A DNA stretch of 64,000 nucleotides from Mycteria americana. Its lineage: Eukaryota; Chordata; Aves; Ciconiiformes; Ciconiidae. Positions 61,882 to 64,000 of the stretch are shown here, one piece after another (positions within the stretch are counted from its first letter, which is position 1; each line of letters starts with the position of its first letter). Made by a program: the position numbers and the translations under genes. Where the stretch lies: NCBI RefSeq assembly GCF_035582795.1, contig NC_134366.1:142230419-142294418 (forward strand). Reading direction: 5' to 3'. The notes beneath the pieces were generated by a model, which worked only from the letters and a program-made list of their open reading frames with translations, searched no databases and was not told the origin of the DNA.

Positions 61882-62831
61882 CTATGTCAGACAGAGAAAC
61901 AAAAGGAAGTGTTTGTGAGCGGGTGTAGATATCATCAGGACAAATTTCTCTGCAGAGAACACTTGTCCTAGACACTATGATATTTGCAGAAAAGCACTAT
62001 GTACTTCAGCAGTCGCAACTGGTCTCCTGCCCTGAGGTTCTTATACTCTCAGTAGCTACTGAGCTCTCATGCTTGCCAACCAAAATTCAGAAACCTGGGG
62101 GTTTTTTTCCTTACTTGCCAAGTTCTTTGCTAGTTTTCAGTGTGGGAGAATAGGTCACTGGAGTTAAAGCAGTGGCTGGGAGCACATCCTATGTAAGCAA
62201 AAACTGTTCCCAGCAGTTGTTACATGCGAGCTTTCTCCAGCTGCACAAAGTCCAGCCACAGCATGCTAGGATTCAGGTTCCCATCAACCCAGCCACTTCA
62301 GTAGAAACGTTAGACTAGCCCAGGGGCGATTTAGGGAGCACCTCGCGCTGCTTGGGCCTGGGAGGTAATTCAGCTTGGCTGCACTTTCTTAACACTGCCA
62401 AGAAGTGGTTAAGTTCAAGATTTCTTTCCAGTTGCACCGAACTATTGTGGTGCACTGTTCTAACAGGGGGTAATATAAGACATCCACAGAGGTTTTGGAG
62501 CACAGGAGACTTCTTCCTCCCAGTCAAACTTCAACATCCGATATGTTTAAAAATGTCTCGAGCTATTCTGTTACAATCTAAGGATACAGAGGCAGTTTCA
62601 TTTTATATATCTGTCCCAGAAATATACCAAGTAGGTGCTATGGTAATAGAATACTGTGGTAAAGGACAATCACAGTATAATCCCATCAGTGGTGTTTTTA
62701 TTATATCTGTTTAAAATAAAACTCTTGAAACTTATTGTAGCAGTATGTTGTTCACAGTACTGGCATATTTCTGAACTCACGAGACATAGAAAGTTTCTTG
62801 TAAATGTTAGGCTCTCACCTCTCCTAAGTAA
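61882..62831. other. Gene-free DNA beside the candidate exon
   Basis: It lies upstream of the minus-strand candidate exon and would be intron if that exon is real. The 120-codon plus-strand frame at 62352-62714 is not recognised. Confidence 0.5.
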
Positions 62832-62836
62832 ACAGC
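62832..62836. repeat. Target-site duplication, left copy (acagc)
   Basis: These five bases abut the LTR boundary at 62837 and are identical to 63361-63365. The exact match fixes both element borders. Confidence 0.88.
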
Positions 62837-63360
62837 TGTAGTGGGTTGACTCTGGCCAGCAGCTAAGCATCCACACAGCCTCTCGCTCACTACCCCCAGT
62901 GGGATGGGGGAAGGAATAGGAAGAGCAAAAGTGAGAAAACTCATGGGTCGAGATAAAAACAGTTTAGTAAGTGAAGAGAAAAAGGGGGTTGGGGGGGAAA
63001 CAAACAAAAAACCCACCACACGTGATGCAAAATCAATCACTCACCACCTTTCCCAAGCAGACCAATGCCCAGGCAGTCTGTGAGCAAAGACCAAATTCCC
63101 AGTCTGTATTGCTGAGCATGACAGCATACGGTATGGGTTATCTCTTTAGTCAGCTCGGCTCAACTGTCTCAGTTGTGTCCTCTCCCAGCCTCTTGCCCAT
63201 CCTCAACCTACTCACTGGGGGACAGAGTGAGAAAGTGCTATGCAAGCACTGGTCAGCAACAGCCAAAACACTGGAGTGCTATCAACATTGATTTGGTCAC
63301 AAATCCAAAACACAACACCATACAGGCTGCTATGAAGAAAATTAACTCTATCCCAGTACA
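62837..63360 (-). mobile_element. Solo LTR of the same endogenous retrovirus family (copy 2)
   Basis: This is a 524-bp solo LTR in minus orientation. Its minus-strand start is tgtactgggatagagttaat (from 63360 downward) and its end is agtcaacccactaca (at 62837), giving TG...CA termini. It is flanked by a perfect 5-bp target duplication, acagc at 62832-62836 and acagc at 63361-63365. Compared with the copy at 56967-57540 it shares blocks in the same order: the gtgttttggattt stretch, the aagaggctgggag block, the pre-TATA region, a pyrimidine-rich stretch, attaaact-like DNA (here tactaaactg) and the catcccactggggg segment near the 3' end. It differs by many substitutions and small indels, so the two are separate insertions of related subfamilies. 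No internal retroviral genes are present. The open frames called across 62807-63397 are non-coding. Confidence 0.93.
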
Positions 63361-63365
63361 ACAGC
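63361..63365. repeat. Target-site duplication, right copy (acagc)
   Basis: These five bases abut the LTR boundary at 63360 and are identical to 62832-62836. Confidence 0.88.
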
Positions 63366-64000
63366 AAACATTTGTACCCAAGGTTTGCCTGACCTGATGA
63401 CTTGACATCCAGCTTTTAAAAAAAGAGGACTGAGGAGCAAATCTGAATTGTTTATTATATAAACCAGTGGGACTGGAAATTGCATTCAGCTATGTTGCAG
63501 AGAAAGATGCGGAGTGAAAACTGTGCACTGTCAGGTGGTGAGATAGCTGGTTCACCATTTTGTCACGGTGGTGAGTGCTAAAGGAGAGATCTGGTTTCAT
63601 TTCAGTAGAAGAACTGGGAGAAGAATGAAAAAAAATAGTACGCTGTTAAGATTCTTGATTCCACAGGGCAAGCTTTAATAAATTAAGGGAAGTAGAGAGA
63701 TCAGCTACACCTAGGAGCAGTGAGACATAAATATTTAGGAAGTCTGGAAAGTCTTCAAGTCTAAGATCTCAGACTCTGTATCCAAAACAAGGGAAAAACA
63801 CTTCTAGGAAGGAACTCCTGACACATTTGAAGGAATAACCACACCAGGAAAAAATATACAGAAAAACAGAAAGCCTACAGGGAATGGTAAAAAGTCTTTA
63901 TGTTTTTATCTAGAGGCATGGAAAAGTTGCTAGGAGCCAAGCTAAACTCATGAAGATAAAGAATGTTAAAACAAAGAACAAATTGTTCTTCCTCAATATG
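63366..64000. other. Gene-free AT-rich DNA
   Basis: Nothing is recognised up to the window end. Confidence 0.6.

Noticed and set aside
57546..62831. Possibility that the two LTRs bound one provirus
   Set aside because: They are in opposite orientation, have different target duplications and enclose no retroviral genes.
1..64000. CRISPR arrays, operons, prokaryotic promoters or ribosome-binding sites
   Set aside because: The repeats identify vertebrate nuclear DNA, and no regularly spaced repeat array is present.

Overview
The window looks like AT-rich, gene-poor nuclear DNA from a bird. The evidence is threefold: a 5'-truncated CR1 LINE with the avian-type 3' tail at 30622-31020; two solo LTRs of one retrovirus family that I recall as common in avian genomes (56967-57540 on +, 62837-63360 on -), each flanked by a 5-bp target duplication; and faint, heavily diverged copies of ancient amniote repeats (MIR/L3-like SINE or LINE tails and a palindromic MITE-like family). 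The species cannot be named from this. A neoavian bird is an inference from the LTR family only.

No protein-coding gene can be assigned. No reading frame exceeds about 153 codons, none has a product I recognise, and base composition, stop density and scattered homopolymers fit intergenic or deep intronic DNA. The best gene-like signal is a possible 132-bp internal exon on the minus strand (61750-61881). It has a long pyrimidine tract and TAG acceptor, a consensus CAG|GTAAGT donor, and a single open frame with the same phase at both ends. Weaker exon-like segments with good splice signals lie on the plus strand at 18822-18869, 27735-27806, 36969-37048, 43920-43984 and 51822-51884, and on the minus strand at 1639-1698. 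Several contain stops in every frame, so if they are real they belong to non-coding transcripts.

Layout: 1-10.9 kb is unremarkable apart from old SINE-like scraps. 10.9-21.8 kb contains several stretches almost free of recognisable repeats and rich in homeodomain/POU/SOX-type cores, which are candidates for conserved regulatory elements, plus a strong hairpin at 16113-16174. 21.8-30 kb holds A/C-rich and T-rich low-complexity DNA. 30-32.7 kb holds a palindromic MITE-like relic, the CR1 and a GC-rich block. 32.7-49.2 kb is mostly plain with further MITE-like relics. 49.3-49.5 kb holds a second GC-rich block related in part to the first, in opposite orientation. 56.9-63.4 kb carries the two convergent solo LTRs with the candidate minus-strand exon between them. 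I see no evidence for a novel multi-gene system, operon or CRISPR array.
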